Below, in pieces: positions 39,277 to 47,978 of a stretch of 64,000 nt of DNA. The stretch is from NCBI RefSeq assembly GCF_000426605.1, contig NZ_AUFR01000008.1, positions 62,001-126,000 of the forward strand, in the 5' to 3' direction. This stretch comes from Propionibacterium acidifaciens DSM 21887. GTDB taxonomy: Bacteria; Actinomycetota; Actinomycetes; Propionibacteriales; Propionibacteriaceae. Each line of letters begins with the position of its first letter. Position 1 is the stretch's first letter. Position numbers and translations under genes: made by a program. The notes below the pieces were generated by a model. The model made no database searches, was not told the origin of the DNA, and saw nothing but the letters and a program-made list of their open reading frames with translations.

Positions 39277-41043
39277 ATGTCTGAGAACGCAGCAAGACGC
39301 CACCCGGAGGACCTTCCGTCCAGCATGCGCAGCTACCTCGTCGGACTCACCAGGGGAAGTCGCATCACCCTCGGTACCGCCTTGGTCCTGTCGGTGACCG
39401 CAGCTGGTCTGTCCGTCGTCCAGCCCCGCGTCCTGCAGAAAACAGTCAACGACGGGATTCAAGGCGGCCTGCAAGCCGACACGATCGAGCTGCTCGCGGC
39501 TCTCGTCGTGGGGACCACCGTCATTGGTGCCGTGCAGGCCTATCTGACGGGTCGGGGCGCCGAAGCCGTCGCCCATCGCCTGCGCACCCGTCTGGGTCGT
39601 CGCTATGTCAGCATGACGATCAGCGAGCTCGATGCGGCCAACACCGCCGACCTGCTCTCACGCGCCAACGCGGACAGCACCATGGTGAAGCAGTTCCTGT
39701 CTGCCGGGATCCTGCCGGTTGCCGGTTCTGTTCTCATGCTCGCCGGAACAACGGTCTTCATGATCATGTCCGACCCGATACTGTTCGCGGTGACAGCAGC
39801 GGCCTTCGTCCTCGGCCTGTCCTTGGTGATCGCAGTCACCAACCGGGCGAACAGCATGTCCGCCGAAGTGCAGGAGGCTCTGGGAGATTTCTCCGTGAGC
39901 ACCGAGCGCATGCTCTCAGCGCTGCGCACCATCAAGGCGACGAATGCTGAACCGCTGGAGCTGGATCATCTACGCCTCAGCTCCCACAATCTTTACCGCA
40001 AGGGTCTGAGGATCACCGTCCTGTCCGCGTGCGTCCAGCCTGCTCTCAATGTCTGCATCCAAGGCTCGATCGCCGCAGTGATCGTGGTCGGCACCGCACG
40101 GCTGGCCTCGGGTGCGACAACATTGGGAACCCTGCTCGCCTACATCACCTACATGTTCATGATGATCGCACCGATCAGCAGCCTCGGCCAGGCATTCACC
40201 CAGATGCAGATCGGCCTGGGCGCCCTCAAGCGCTGCTATGAGGTTGATTTCTTTGAATCAGAGGATGACGTGCGCGCCGACCATCAGACTGCCATCGGCA
40301 CCGCATCGGGAGACGAACTGCTGCGCTTCGACAGCGTCTCCTTCTCATACGAGCCGGGAACTCCAGTGCTCACTGATGTCAACTTCGTCCTGCGCCGTGG
40401 AGAAACAGTCACCATCGTCGGTCGATCCGGTTCAGGCAAGTCCACGCTCCTGGAACTCATCGAACGATTCTACCACCCCGACGCCGGGCACATCTCACTC
40501 GGCGGTGTCCCGATCGACCAGCTCGACCTGAACTCCTACCGCAGACGCCTCGCCCTCGTCGGTCAGGACTCGATCGTGCTCACCGGCACGCTGAGAGAGA
40601 ATCTGGAACTCGGCTGCCACCGCCACCCGGACTCCACCCTGTACGAGGCCCTTGAGCACGTCGGTCTCACCGATCTGCTGGGGAAGAAGGATTTCGGTCT
40701 TGACACGGACTTGGGCCAAGCCGGAATCACTCTCTCCGGCGGCCAGCGACAGCGAATCGCCTGGGCCCGAGTGCTGCTCAGCGACGCCGACATCATCCTC
40801 ATGGACGAGCCGGACTCCAATCTTGATCCCGTGACCAGGTCCTCCTTGACCCATCTGCTCGAGAGCTTCGCCGCAACGCGCACGGTGCTCATCGTCTCGC
40901 ACAACCTCGAGCACCTCAACTCGAGCGACCGCGTCCTGGTCATGGATCATGGCAGCATACTGGCCGACGGCTGCCGCCAGGAGCTTCTTGCAACAACGTC
41001 CGAGTACCAGGATCTGCTGGCCCCCACGCAAGCAGCAGCATGA
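39277..41043 (+). CDS. ABC exporter of the lanthipeptide (permease-ATPase half transporter)
   Basis: A 588-residue ABC half-transporter, likely a homodimer. About six membrane spans lie in residues 30-310; the ATPase domain follows with Walker A GRSGSGKSTLLE, Q-loop VGQDSIV, signature LSGGQRQRIAWAR, Walker B IILMDEPDSNLD and switch His in VSHNLEHL. There is no N-terminal C39 peptidase domain, in keeping with a separate peptidase. Position directly after the precursors makes lanthipeptide export its likely job. Confidence 0.88.
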   Translation: MSENAARRHPEDLPSSMRSYLVGLTRGSRITLGTALVLSVTAAGLSVVQPRVLQKTVNDGIQGGLQADTIELLAALVVGTTVIGAVQAYLTGRGAEAVAHRLRTRLGRRYVSMTISELDAANTADLLSRANADSTMVKQFLSAGILPVAGSVLMLAGTTVFMIMSDPILFAVTAAAFVLGLSLVIAVTNRANSMSAEVQEALGDFSVSTERMLSALRTIKATNAEPLELDHLRLSSHNLYRKGLRITVLSACVQPALNVCIQGSIAAVIVVGTARLASGATTLGTLLAYITYMFMMIAPISSLGQAFTQMQIGLGALKRCYEVDFFESEDDVRADHQTAIGTASGDELLRFDSVSFSYEPGTPVLTDVNFVLRRGETVTIVGRSGSGKSTLLELIERFYHPDAGHISLGGVPIDQLDLNSYRRRLALVGQDSIVLTGTLRENLELGCHRHPDSTLYEALEHVGLTDLLGKKDFGLDTDLGQAGITLSGGQRQRIAWARVLLSDADIILMDEPDSNLDPVTRSSLTHLLESFAATRTVLIVSHNLEHLNSSDRVLVMDHGSILADGCRQELLATTSEYQDLLAPTQAAA

Positions 41044-41056
41044 GAGAAGAACTGCC

Positions 41057-41797
41057 ATGACAACAGGGACTTCCACCATCCCCAGCACGAGGCCCTCCGA
41101 CCCGGCACCCATCTCCTTCGAACACGTGACGAAGAGCTATGAAAGTCGCCTCATCCTCGACGACGTCAGCTTCAGCATCGAGTCCGGAGCAGTCACCGGG
41201 CTGCTCGGCCCGAATGGTTCGGGCAAGACGACGATGCTGCGCTGTCTTCTCGGACTCGCCAGCCCTGACTCCGGCATCTGCCTGGTGGAGGGGAATCGGT
41301 ATGATGCCATCCCCGTACCGTCTCGTCTGGTCGGCGCTCTGTGCGAAAACGCTGGGCTGCATCCGAACCGCAGGGCAGCCGAATGCGTCGCCCTGGCCAG
41401 GGCCGCCGCCGGGCTGACCGATCCTCACGCCGTCGACGCGCACTTGGAGCAGGTCGGGCTGGCGGATGCAGGCCCCATGAGGGTCCGTGAGATGAGCCTG
41501 GGCATGCGTCAACGCCTCAGCCTGGCCCTCGCGCTGGTGGGCGATCCACATGTTCTCGTCCTCGATGAACCATCCAACGGTCTCGATCCCGAGGGCATGG
41601 AATGGTTCCGCACCCTCCTCCGGCGCTTCGCGGCCAGTGGCGGGTCGGTGCTGATCACCAGTCACATCCTGGCCGAGCTGCAACGCACGATAGACGCCGT
41701 CGTCATAGTTCGAGGAGGCCGCGTCGTGGCACAGTCGGACACCTTGCCCGACGATCTTGATTCTTTCTATCTCGCCACTTCAGGAAATCGAGGATGA
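41057..41797 (+). CDS. ABC transporter ATP-binding protein, probable self-immunity
   Basis: A 246-residue ATPase of the BcrA/LanF type: ISFEHVTKSYESRLILDDVS, Walker A GPNGSGKTT, signature MSLGMRQRLSLA and Walker B VLVLDEPSNGLDPEGM. Such ATPases pair with ABC-2 permeases to pump peptide antibiotics away from the producer's membrane. ATG 41057 is chosen because the long frame upstream overlaps the exporter. It overlaps the permease gene by 4 nt. Confidence 0.88.
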   Translation: MTTGTSTIPSTRPSDPAPISFEHVTKSYESRLILDDVSFSIESGAVTGLLGPNGSGKTTMLRCLLGLASPDSGICLVEGNRYDAIPVPSRLVGALCENAGLHPNRRAAECVALARAAAGLTDPHAVDAHLEQVGLADAGPMRVREMSLGMRQRLSLALALVGDPHVLVLDEPSNGLDPEGMEWFRTLLRRFAASGGSVLITSHILAELQRTIDAVVIVRGGRVVAQSDTLPDDLDSFYLATSGNRG

Positions 41798-42636
41798 GTA
41801 CCATGAACGTTGAGATCATGCGACTGCGCCAAGGCCGAATCGCCTCCACCATGACGATCATCCTGATCATCGCGACTTTCTTGGTCGCCACACTCGAAGC
41901 CTTCGCGAGGGATACGATCAACGCCCTCATTTCTCTCAACAGAGTCATCCCCAATGCGACGCAGGCTCAATCCATGTCCCCCGAGGATCTGGCGAAACTG
42001 TCATTGGACCAGCCCGGCTTGCAGCTCACAGCCGCCGCCAATGCCGGCGGCGTCGGCGGAGTGAGCCCGGCGGCTCTCGCAATGATGATCATGGGGGGCC
42101 TGTTCATCACCCGCGAGTACCACTTCGCCTCCATGACAAGCGCGGCCGTGGCGTTGCCCCGCCGCGGGCAGCTCTACCGGAACAAGTGCGCGGCCGCTGC
42201 ACTCGCCTCATTCGTCGCCGCGTTCGGTCTCACCGCGGTCAGACTGCTCGTCCTGTTCACCGCTCTCGCCGTGCAGCGCATCAACCTGGCACTGGATCCG
42301 TTCGCCCTGGTCATGTCGGAGTTGCGCGGACTCGTCACACTCGTGCTGTGCGGTGTCCTCGGCGCCGGCCTCGGCTTCCTGCTGCGTCGGCAAACCGTTC
42401 TGCTCCTCCTGCTGGGCGGTCTGTTCGTCGTCGAGTCGACCTTCCGCTCACTCGCCACGCTCACCGGCGCCGACATCCTCCACGGCTGTCTCCCGCTGAG
42501 CGCCACGGGGCTTTCGACGCAGCCGGGCGCCCAGGGCTGGCTCGCAGCGGGTATCGTCGTGGCATGGTCTGCCATCGTGGTGACATGGGGTGCATTCTGC
42601 TTCAACCGCAGGGAGCTGACCTTCTCGGCGTTGTAG
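41794..42636 (+). CDS. ABC-2-type permease, probable self-immunity partner
   Basis: A 280-residue membrane protein with about six spans (MTIILIIATFLVATLEAFAR, LAMMIMGGLFITREYHFAS and four later). GLFITREYHFASMTSAAVAL matches the conserved loop of BcrB/LanEG-like ABC-2 permeases. It is coupled to the ATPase by ATGA overlap, so the pair would form an efflux or immunity system. Sequence identity to named families is low, as usual for these proteins. Confidence 0.75.
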   Translation: MSTMNVEIMRLRQGRIASTMTIILIIATFLVATLEAFARDTINALISLNRVIPNATQAQSMSPEDLAKLSLDQPGLQLTAAANAGGVGGVSPAALAMMIMGGLFITREYHFASMTSAAVALPRRGQLYRNKCAAAALASFVAAFGLTAVRLLVLFTALAVQRINLALDPFALVMSELRGLVTLVLCGVLGAGLGFLLRRQTVLLLLLGGLFVVESTFRSLATLTGADILHGCLPLSATGLSTQPGAQGWLAAGIVVAWSAIVVTWGAFCFNRRELTFSAL

Positions 42637-42669
42637 CGCTGCTGGCCGGCATCGGACGGAGACATGCAC

Positions 42670-43872
42670 ATGAGCAGAGGTGCGGCTGAGCGCGTCAACC
42701 AGCAGCTGCGGCAGACCGTACTGGCATCGTTCCTGGTGAGTCTCTTGAACGTGCTGCTGGTGGCGAACTCAGAAAACTCGCTCGCCCAGATTCTGTGGCA
42801 GATCGGCCTGACCGTTCTCGGGGTCGTCTGCACCATCATTCTCATCAACCGACCGGTCGTGGCGTTCGCGATCGTCCATACTGCTGTTCTCGTTGCAGCA
42901 CTGACGCAGCAGAATCCATTCGTCACGCAGTTCCTGCTCTATCTGCCGCTGTGCTTCTGGCTGGGACGGCGTACCCGGTCACGGACCAGCTCCGTCACCG
43001 CGATGATCGGCCTCACGACGACGATCGGGGCCTTCGTGCTCGCCCCCGTGCGCACCGGCTCCGACGGCATCGCTCTCCTCGCACCAGTCGGTTTCGTCTC
43101 GGGCTCGCTCTTCATCGGGGCCCCCACCCTGGTCGGGGCCTGGATGCGGATCGCGAACGAACGAGCGGTTGGAGTGGAGACCCTCCTGAAAGCAGAACGG
43201 GCCGAGAGCGAAGCGAGGATCGCCAAGGCACTCGAGGACGAACGCGGGCTCATGGCCCGGGAACTGCACGACATCGCCTCCCATCACATGACTGCCGTCC
43301 TGCTCGACGCCAGGCTCGCCCGACGCATGCTCCCCGGAAACCCGCAACGCGCAGCAGAGCTGCTCGAAGAACTGACCCGCGAGGCCGGCAGCGCCAGCGA
43401 GAGCCTGCACGAGGTGGTCGGCATCCTCGCGGCGGGTTCCCAGGCCCCCACCGCCCCCCAGCCGACCCTCGCGGACATTCCCGAGCTGTTGCGTCGGGCC
43501 AGGGCGATCAACCCCGACATCGGTGTCGCGATGCCTCAGGACCCGAAGGTCTCACCAGCTGTCGGGCTCGCCCTGTACCGGATCGTCCAGGAGTCGTTGA
43601 CGAACGCCCACCGCTATGCCCCAGGAGCCCCCATCATGGTGGACCTGACCATCAAGAACGGTTGGATGAGCCTGTCCGTGACCAATGGGCTGGCGACCCA
43701 ACCGACCTCCGGCATCAGCGGGTCGGGGCTGGGCATCCAGGGCATGCGCATGCGCTGCGAGCTGCTCGGCGGCACTTTGACAGCAGGCCCGCACGAGGGC
43801 GGCTGGGCCGTCCGGGCCCGGCTGCCGCAACGTGCCGGGGAGGATGGCCCCACCGCCCTCGCGGGGACTTAA
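42670..43872 (+). CDS. Histidine kinase, NarL-type (HisKA_3)
   Basis: A 400-residue sensor kinase. About five membrane spans in residues 15-155 contain no large extracellular domain, an intramembrane-sensing layout common in peptide-antibiotic detection. The dimerisation/phospho-acceptor helix is ARELHDIASHHMTAVLLDAR (His200). The ATPase domain has LYRIVQESLTNAHRYAPGA (N-box) and SGSGLGIQGMRMR (G-box). GGAG lies 8 nt before ATG 42670; ATG 42664 is only 2 nt from it. The cognate regulator is probably the NarL-type protein at 34514. Confidence 0.85.
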   Translation: MSRGAAERVNQQLRQTVLASFLVSLLNVLLVANSENSLAQILWQIGLTVLGVVCTIILINRPVVAFAIVHTAVLVAALTQQNPFVTQFLLYLPLCFWLGRRTRSRTSSVTAMIGLTTTIGAFVLAPVRTGSDGIALLAPVGFVSGSLFIGAPTLVGAWMRIANERAVGVETLLKAERAESEARIAKALEDERGLMARELHDIASHHMTAVLLDARLARRMLPGNPQRAAELLEELTREAGSASESLHEVVGILAAGSQAPTAPQPTLADIPELLRRARAINPDIGVAMPQDPKVSPAVGLALYRIVQESLTNAHRYAPGAPIMVDLTIKNGWMSLSVTNGLATQPTSGISGSGLGIQGMRMRCELLGGTLTAGPHEGGWAVRARLPQRAGEDGPTALAGT

Positions 43873-43885
43873 GAAGGAGACACGA

Positions 43886-43960
43886 GTGTCCAGAAGTGCG
43901 ATGACCGGTGAACGCTCCAGCGGGCATCGTTGTCACTGTCCACGAAGGAGACGGGCATGA
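43886..43960 (+). CDS. Possible 24-codon coupling ORF
   Basis: GAAGGAGA lies 5 nt before GTG 43886. The frame (SRSAMTGERSSGHRCHCPRR and RRA) ends in a TGA overlapping the ATG of the next gene. The strong ribosome site and overlap suggest translational coupling; the peptide itself looks like noise, so this may be only a leader ORF. Confidence 0.25.
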   Translation: MSRSAMTGERSSGHRCHCPRRRRA

Positions 43961-44589
43961 ACATCCGATCGCACAGCTCTCAGCCGGTCATCGGCTACAT
44001 CATCGTCGTCATCGCCCTGGCGGGCATGATCTGCTACAGCCTGCTGTTCTGGGACGACATGCCTGCGCAGGTCATCACCCGTCAGGCCGCCGGCCGCCAC
44101 GGCGCGTCGGCCGTTCCCCGCGGCGTCTCGGCGGCCGCCATGCCCGCCACGCTGCTGGTCTGCACGCTGCTGCTGATGCTCATGCCGCTCTGGAACCGCC
44201 TGGTCGGATCCACGCCCCTGCGCCCCGGCCCTGACCAGCGCCAGCAGACGAGGATCTGGACCGCGATCCTGGCCATGCTGTCAGCGCTCCTGCTCACCCT
44301 GCACATAGGCATCACCGACATGTGCACGGGCAGGGGTCCTCAGTTCCCGCAGCTGGCCGCCTACGGGATGGCCGTCACCCTCATCGGCCTGGCCGCGATC
44401 ACCGCGATCCTGCGCGTACGGGCCCACCGGGCCATCGTCATGGGTCTCGCCCTCGGCGGCGCGCTCGTCGCAGCACTGGCGCACGGCCTGCCCCGTGCGG
44501 CCATGACCGTCGGGACGGTGATCATGCTCGGCGGCATCGCGGCCGCCACCCTGCTGCCGCAGCTCAGGAACGACGGCGGACGCCGCTGA
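43957..44589 (+). CDS. DUF1648/SdpI-like membrane protein, possible immunity protein
   Basis: A 210-residue membrane protein with about six spans. Residues 10-60 resemble the DUF1648 region of SdpI-type proteins: a first helix (VIGYIIVVIALAGMICYSLL), then WDDMPAQVI in the place of the usual LPxxIPxH motif. Some SdpI homologues give immunity to peptide toxins, and the location at the end of the cluster fits, but the motif match is weak. ATG 43957 has GGAG 8 nt upstream. Its stop codon lies inside the right 35-bp island repeat. Confidence 0.5.
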   Translation: MNIRSHSSQPVIGYIIVVIALAGMICYSLLFWDDMPAQVITRQAAGRHGASAVPRGVSAAAMPATLLVCTLLLMLMPLWNRLVGSTPLRPGPDQRQQTRIWTAILAMLSALLLTLHIGITDMCTGRGPQFPQLAAYGMAVTLIGLAAITAILRVRAHRAIVMGLALGGALVAALAHGLPRAAMTVGTVIMLGGIAAATLLPQLRNDGGRR

Positions 44590-44620
44590 CCCCGGACGAC
44601 ATCCGCGGGCTGCTGGCCTG
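44586..44620. repeat. Right 35-bp direct repeat of the lanthipeptide island
   Basis: 34 of 35 bp match the helicase 3' end at 31191-31225, in the same orientation. Here the helicase stop TGA has become TGG, and the segment is no longer part of a gene. It marks the junction between the island and the pta-ackA backbone. Confidence 0.85.
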
Positions 44621-44639
44621 GGGCCCGCACACCCGTCCG

Positions 44640-44815
44640 GCCCCGTCCCGACCCCGGCTTCGCTGCCGCCCCTCCGCTCCCACCTCACTTTCCGGTTAGC
44701 ACCCGGGACATGTCCGAGGTACGAGCGCAAAAACGAGGTGCGAGCGCAAAAGCGAGGTGGGAACGGGAGAAGAGGCGGGAGAAGCAGGCAGCGCCGGACC
44801 GGGGAACGGGACGAG
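44640..44815. repeat. Dispersed intergenic repeat, copy 3
   Basis: The block at 44653-44694 matches 31315-31356 at 40/42; then CACCCGGGACATGTCC and AAAAGCGAGGTGGGAAC follow, ending in GGAGAAGAGGCGGGAGAAGC, as in copy 2. A 21-bp unit (CGAGGTACGAGCGCAAAA) is duplicated in tandem here only. Inverted outer arms (CTCCCACCTCACTTT with AAAGCGAGGTGGGA) suggest a long stem-loop. Confidence 0.75.
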
Positions 44816-44927
44816 GTGGGAACGGGACGGGGTGGGGCGCACCGGATCGGGGGCCGCGGTGGGAGCACGCCCCATGTTCCGTTCTCCGGTTCGGCGCGAC
44901 GGGCCCCGGTGGCGTAGCTTTGTTCCC

Positions 44928-46490
44928 GTGAGCACACGTGTATATGTCGCGTCCCCCGATGCCCGGGCCGATCTGAGCGCCGCCGCTCAGGCCATCGCCG
45001 AGGCCGCCGGACGCCAGTCCAGTCCCGCCGTCCTCTTCCACCCGCTGGCCGCGCAGGCCTCCTCGGCCCGCCTCGTCGGCGCCTCCTTCGACGAATTCGC
45101 CAGGAGCACCGACGAGGCCGAGACGGGCATCATCGAGCGCTTCGAGGCGCTCGCCGCCGCCGGGCCCGTCGTCGCCGTGGGCACCGACTACTCCGGCGTC
45201 ACCGCCCCCACCGAGCTGGCCCTCAACGGCCGCCTCGCCGCCGACCTGGCCGCCCCGGTCGTCCTGGTCGTCGACGCCTCCCAGGGCCCCGACCACGCCC
45301 TCGGCCTGGCCCGCGTCGCCCTGGACGGCCTGGCCGCCCAGCACGCCACCGTCGTGGCGATCATCGCCACCGGCCCGACCCACACCGACGCCACCCGCAC
45401 CCTTCTCGCCTCGCTCGGCGTGCCCGCCGCCGTCCTCGGCGACGACCTGTCTGCCGTGCTGGCCGCGACCGATGTGACGATCACCACCCGTACCCCGGCC
45501 CGCTTCAGCCACGAGCTCATGGCCACGGCCAGGGCCGACGTGCGGACGATCGTGCTGCCCGAGAGCGAGGACCCCCGCATCCTCGAGGCCGCCTCGGTCG
45601 TCGCCGCCCGCGGCGTCGCCAGGATCGTCCTGCTCGGCGAGGAGGAGCAGGTGCGCGCCGACGCGAAGAGGCAGGGCCTCGACCTGACCGGCGTCGAGAT
45701 CGTCTCGATGAACAACCCGGAGCTCATCGAATCCTACGCCGCCAAGTTCGCCGAGCTGCGCGCCAAGAAGGGCGTCACCCTCGAGCAGGCCCGCGAGGCC
45801 ATGGCCGACGGCGCCTGCTTCGGCACGATGATGGTGTACATGGGCGGCGCCGACGGCCTCGTCTCGGGCGCCAACCACACGACGGCCAACACCATCCGCC
45901 CGGCCCTCCAGGTCATCAAGACGAACCCGGGCATGAAGACCGTCTCGGGCGCCTTCCTCATGAGCCTCGCCGACCGCGTGCTGCTGTTCGCCGACTGCGC
46001 CGTCACCCCGAACCCGGAGCCGGCCCAGCTCGCCGACATCGCCCTCGCGAGCGCCCAGACCGCCCGCATGTTCGGCATCGACCCCAAGGTCGCCATGCTG
46101 ACCTACTCGACGGGCACCTCCGGCAGCGGTCCGGACGTCGACCGGGTCCGCGCCGGCTACGAGGAGGCCGTCCAGCGCGCCCCCGAGGAGCGGATCGCCG
46201 GCCCGATCCAGTTCGACGCCGCCATCGATCCCGTCGTCGGGGCCAAGAAGATGCCCGACTCCGAGGTCGCCGGCCGCGCGACCGTGTTCGTCTTCCCCGA
46301 TCTGGAGGCCGGCAACATCGGCTACAAGATCTGCCAGCGCACCGCCGGCGCCGTGGCGGTCGGCCCGCTGCTGCAGGGCCTGCGCCGCCCCGTCAACGAC
46401 CTGTCGCGCGGCGCCCTCGTCGACGACATCGTCAACACCATCATCATGACCGCCATCCAGGCCCAGGGCACGAACGGCCCGCTCGCCTGA
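44928..46490 (+). CDS. pta: Phosphate acetyltransferase
   Basis: A 520-residue Pta making acetyl phosphate from acetyl-CoA and phosphate in the mixed-acid/acetate pathway. The N-terminal about 200 residues are a degenerate P-loop-like domain; the catalytic PTA_PTB domain starts at VRTIVLPESEDPRILEAAS and contains GACFGTMMVYMGGADGLVSGA, AFLMSLADRVLLFADCAV and MLTYSTGTSGSGPDVDRV, then a C-terminal FVFPDLEAGNIGYKICQR. The GTG at 44928 follows TAGCTT by 7 nt without ribosome site, so it is probably leaderless; the longer upstream frame is repeat DNA. ackA follows after 25 bp. Confidence 0.92.
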   Translation: MSTRVYVASPDARADLSAAAQAIAEAAGRQSSPAVLFHPLAAQASSARLVGASFDEFARSTDEAETGIIERFEALAAAGPVVAVGTDYSGVTAPTELALNGRLAADLAAPVVLVVDASQGPDHALGLARVALDGLAAQHATVVAIIATGPTHTDATRTLLASLGVPAAVLGDDLSAVLAATDVTITTRTPARFSHELMATARADVRTIVLPESEDPRILEAASVVAARGVARIVLLGEEEQVRADAKRQGLDLTGVEIVSMNNPELIESYAAKFAELRAKKGVTLEQAREAMADGACFGTMMVYMGGADGLVSGANHTTANTIRPALQVIKTNPGMKTVSGAFLMSLADRVLLFADCAVTPNPEPAQLADIALASAQTARMFGIDPKVAMLTYSTGTSGSGPDVDRVRAGYEEAVQRAPEERIAGPIQFDAAIDPVVGAKKMPDSEVAGRATVFVFPDLEAGNIGYKICQRTAGAVAVGPLLQGLRRPVNDLSRGALVDDIVNTIIMTAIQAQGTNGPLA

Positions 46491-46515
46491 GAGTCCTGGC
46501 CTGACAAGGAGAGAC

Positions 46516-47706
46516 ATGACCGAACCAATCCTGGTGCTGAACTGCGGCTCCAGCTCCCTCAAGTACCAGCTCATCGACCCCGACTCCGAGGCCGTGCTGG
46601 CCAAGGGCCTGGTGGAGCGCATCGGCGACGCGAGCGACGGCATCGTCACCCACGAGGTCGGCGACGACGAGTTCACGGTCACCCCGCGGCTGCCCGACCA
46701 CACGGTGGCCCTCAAGGCGGTCTTCACGATGTTCGCCGATCACGGCCCCTCGCTCGACGACGTCGCGGCGGTCGCCCACCGCACGGTGCACGGCGGCGAC
46801 CGCTTCGCCGCCCCGACCGTCATCGACGACGAGGTGCTGGACACCCTCGAGGAGCTCGTCCCGCTGGCGCCGCTGCACAACCCGGCCGGGATCAAGGGCA
46901 TCCGCGCCGCCCGCACACTGCTCCCGGACGTGCCGCACGTCGGCATCTTCGACACCGCGTTCTTCGTCAACCTGCCGGCCGAGGCCCACACCTACGCCAT
47001 CGACCGCGGGCTGGCCGCCAGGCACGCGATCCGCAAGTACGGCTTCCACGGCACGAGTCACCAGTACGTCGCCGGCCTGGTGCCCGGCGTGCTGGGCGCC
47101 GACCCGGCGGAGCTGCGCCAGATCGTCTGCCACCTCGGCAACGGCGCCTCGATCTCGGCCGTCAAGGGCGGCCGTGCCGTCGAGACCTCGATGGGCCTGA
47201 CCCCGCTGGCCGGCCTCGTCATGGGCACCCGCTCGGGCGACATCGACCCGGGCGTCTTCGCCTACCTGCACCGCGCCGAGGGCTGGGACGTCGACCGCAT
47301 CGACACCGAGCTCAACAAGAACTCGGGCATGCTCGGCATGTCGGGCGTCACCGACATGCGCGACGTCGAGGCGCAGTTCGAGGCCGGCGACGCCGACACG
47401 ATCACCGCCATGAACGTGTACACGCACCGCCTGGCGTTCTACATCGGCGGCTACGCGAACCTGCTCGGCGGCGTCGACGCCATCACCTTCACCGCGGGCA
47501 TCGGCGAGAACTCGGCCTTCACCCGCCGCGAGATCTGCGCGAAGCTCGCCGGCATCGGCGTCGTCCTCGACGAGGAGCTCAACGGCCGGCGCGACAAGGC
47601 CCCGCACCTGATCTCCGCGCCCGAGTCGCGGGTCGGGGTGCTCGTCGTGCGGACCAACGAGGAGCTGGCCATGGCCCAGCAGGCAGCCGGCCTGCTGGCC
47701 GGCTGA
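46516..47706 (+). CDS. ackA: Acetate kinase
   Basis: A 396-residue acetate kinase that turns acetyl phosphate and ADP into acetate and ATP. Family motifs: LVLNCGSSSLKYQL at the N-terminus, AHRTVHGG, PLAPLHNPAG, FDTAFFVNLP, YGFHGTSHQYVA, CHLGNGASISAVKGGR and FTAGIGENSAFTR. AAGGAGAG lies 5 nt upstream of the ATG. It is co-transcribed with pta and probably gives the cell's main substrate-level ATP from pyruvate fermentation. Confidence 0.95.
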   Translation: MTEPILVLNCGSSSLKYQLIDPDSEAVLAKGLVERIGDASDGIVTHEVGDDEFTVTPRLPDHTVALKAVFTMFADHGPSLDDVAAVAHRTVHGGDRFAAPTVIDDEVLDTLEELVPLAPLHNPAGIKGIRAARTLLPDVPHVGIFDTAFFVNLPAEAHTYAIDRGLAARHAIRKYGFHGTSHQYVAGLVPGVLGADPAELRQIVCHLGNGASISAVKGGRAVETSMGLTPLAGLVMGTRSGDIDPGVFAYLHRAEGWDVDRIDTELNKNSGMLGMSGVTDMRDVEAQFEAGDADTITAMNVYTHRLAFYIGGYANLLGGVDAITFTAGIGENSAFTRREICAKLAGIGVVLDEELNGRRDKAPHLISAPESRVGVLVVRTNEELAMAQQAAGLLAG

Positions 47707-47718
47707 CGGCGGTCGAAC

Positions 47719-47742
47719 GGGCCGGGGATCCCCCGCCGGCCC
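47719..47742 (+). terminator. Hairpin downstream of ackA
   Basis: GGGCCGG pairs with CCGGCCC around an inner GGATCC-like core. A second small hairpin (CCCCCG-TGC-CGGGGG, 47771-47785) follows. It is GC-rich without T-run, so weakly supported. Confidence 0.45.
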
Positions 47743-47978
47743 CGTCGACGTCAGGACGCCGATGCGACGACCCCCGTGCCGGGGGCCGATGCATGCCGGT
47801 CCGTCACCCCGGGGCGGCCGCGGAGCCTCCCGGCGCCGGCCCACCGGGGCCCGTCCCACGATCCGACCGTACGCGCCCGGGCGCGGTGCATCGCCCCTGC
47901 CCGCAGGCCCACCGGGATCGTCCCCGGGCTCGTGCGCACCGGTGGAGGGGCCGGCGGCGAGAGGATAGATTGGTGGCC

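Noticed and set aside
44586-44620. Chance similarity to the helicase end
   Set aside because: 34 of 35 identical bases in the same orientation, followed by further shared blocks, is far beyond chance even at 70 % GC.
44757-44927. N-terminal extension of Pta
   Set aside because: It is translated repeat DNA; the leaderless GTG 44928 gives a standard start.
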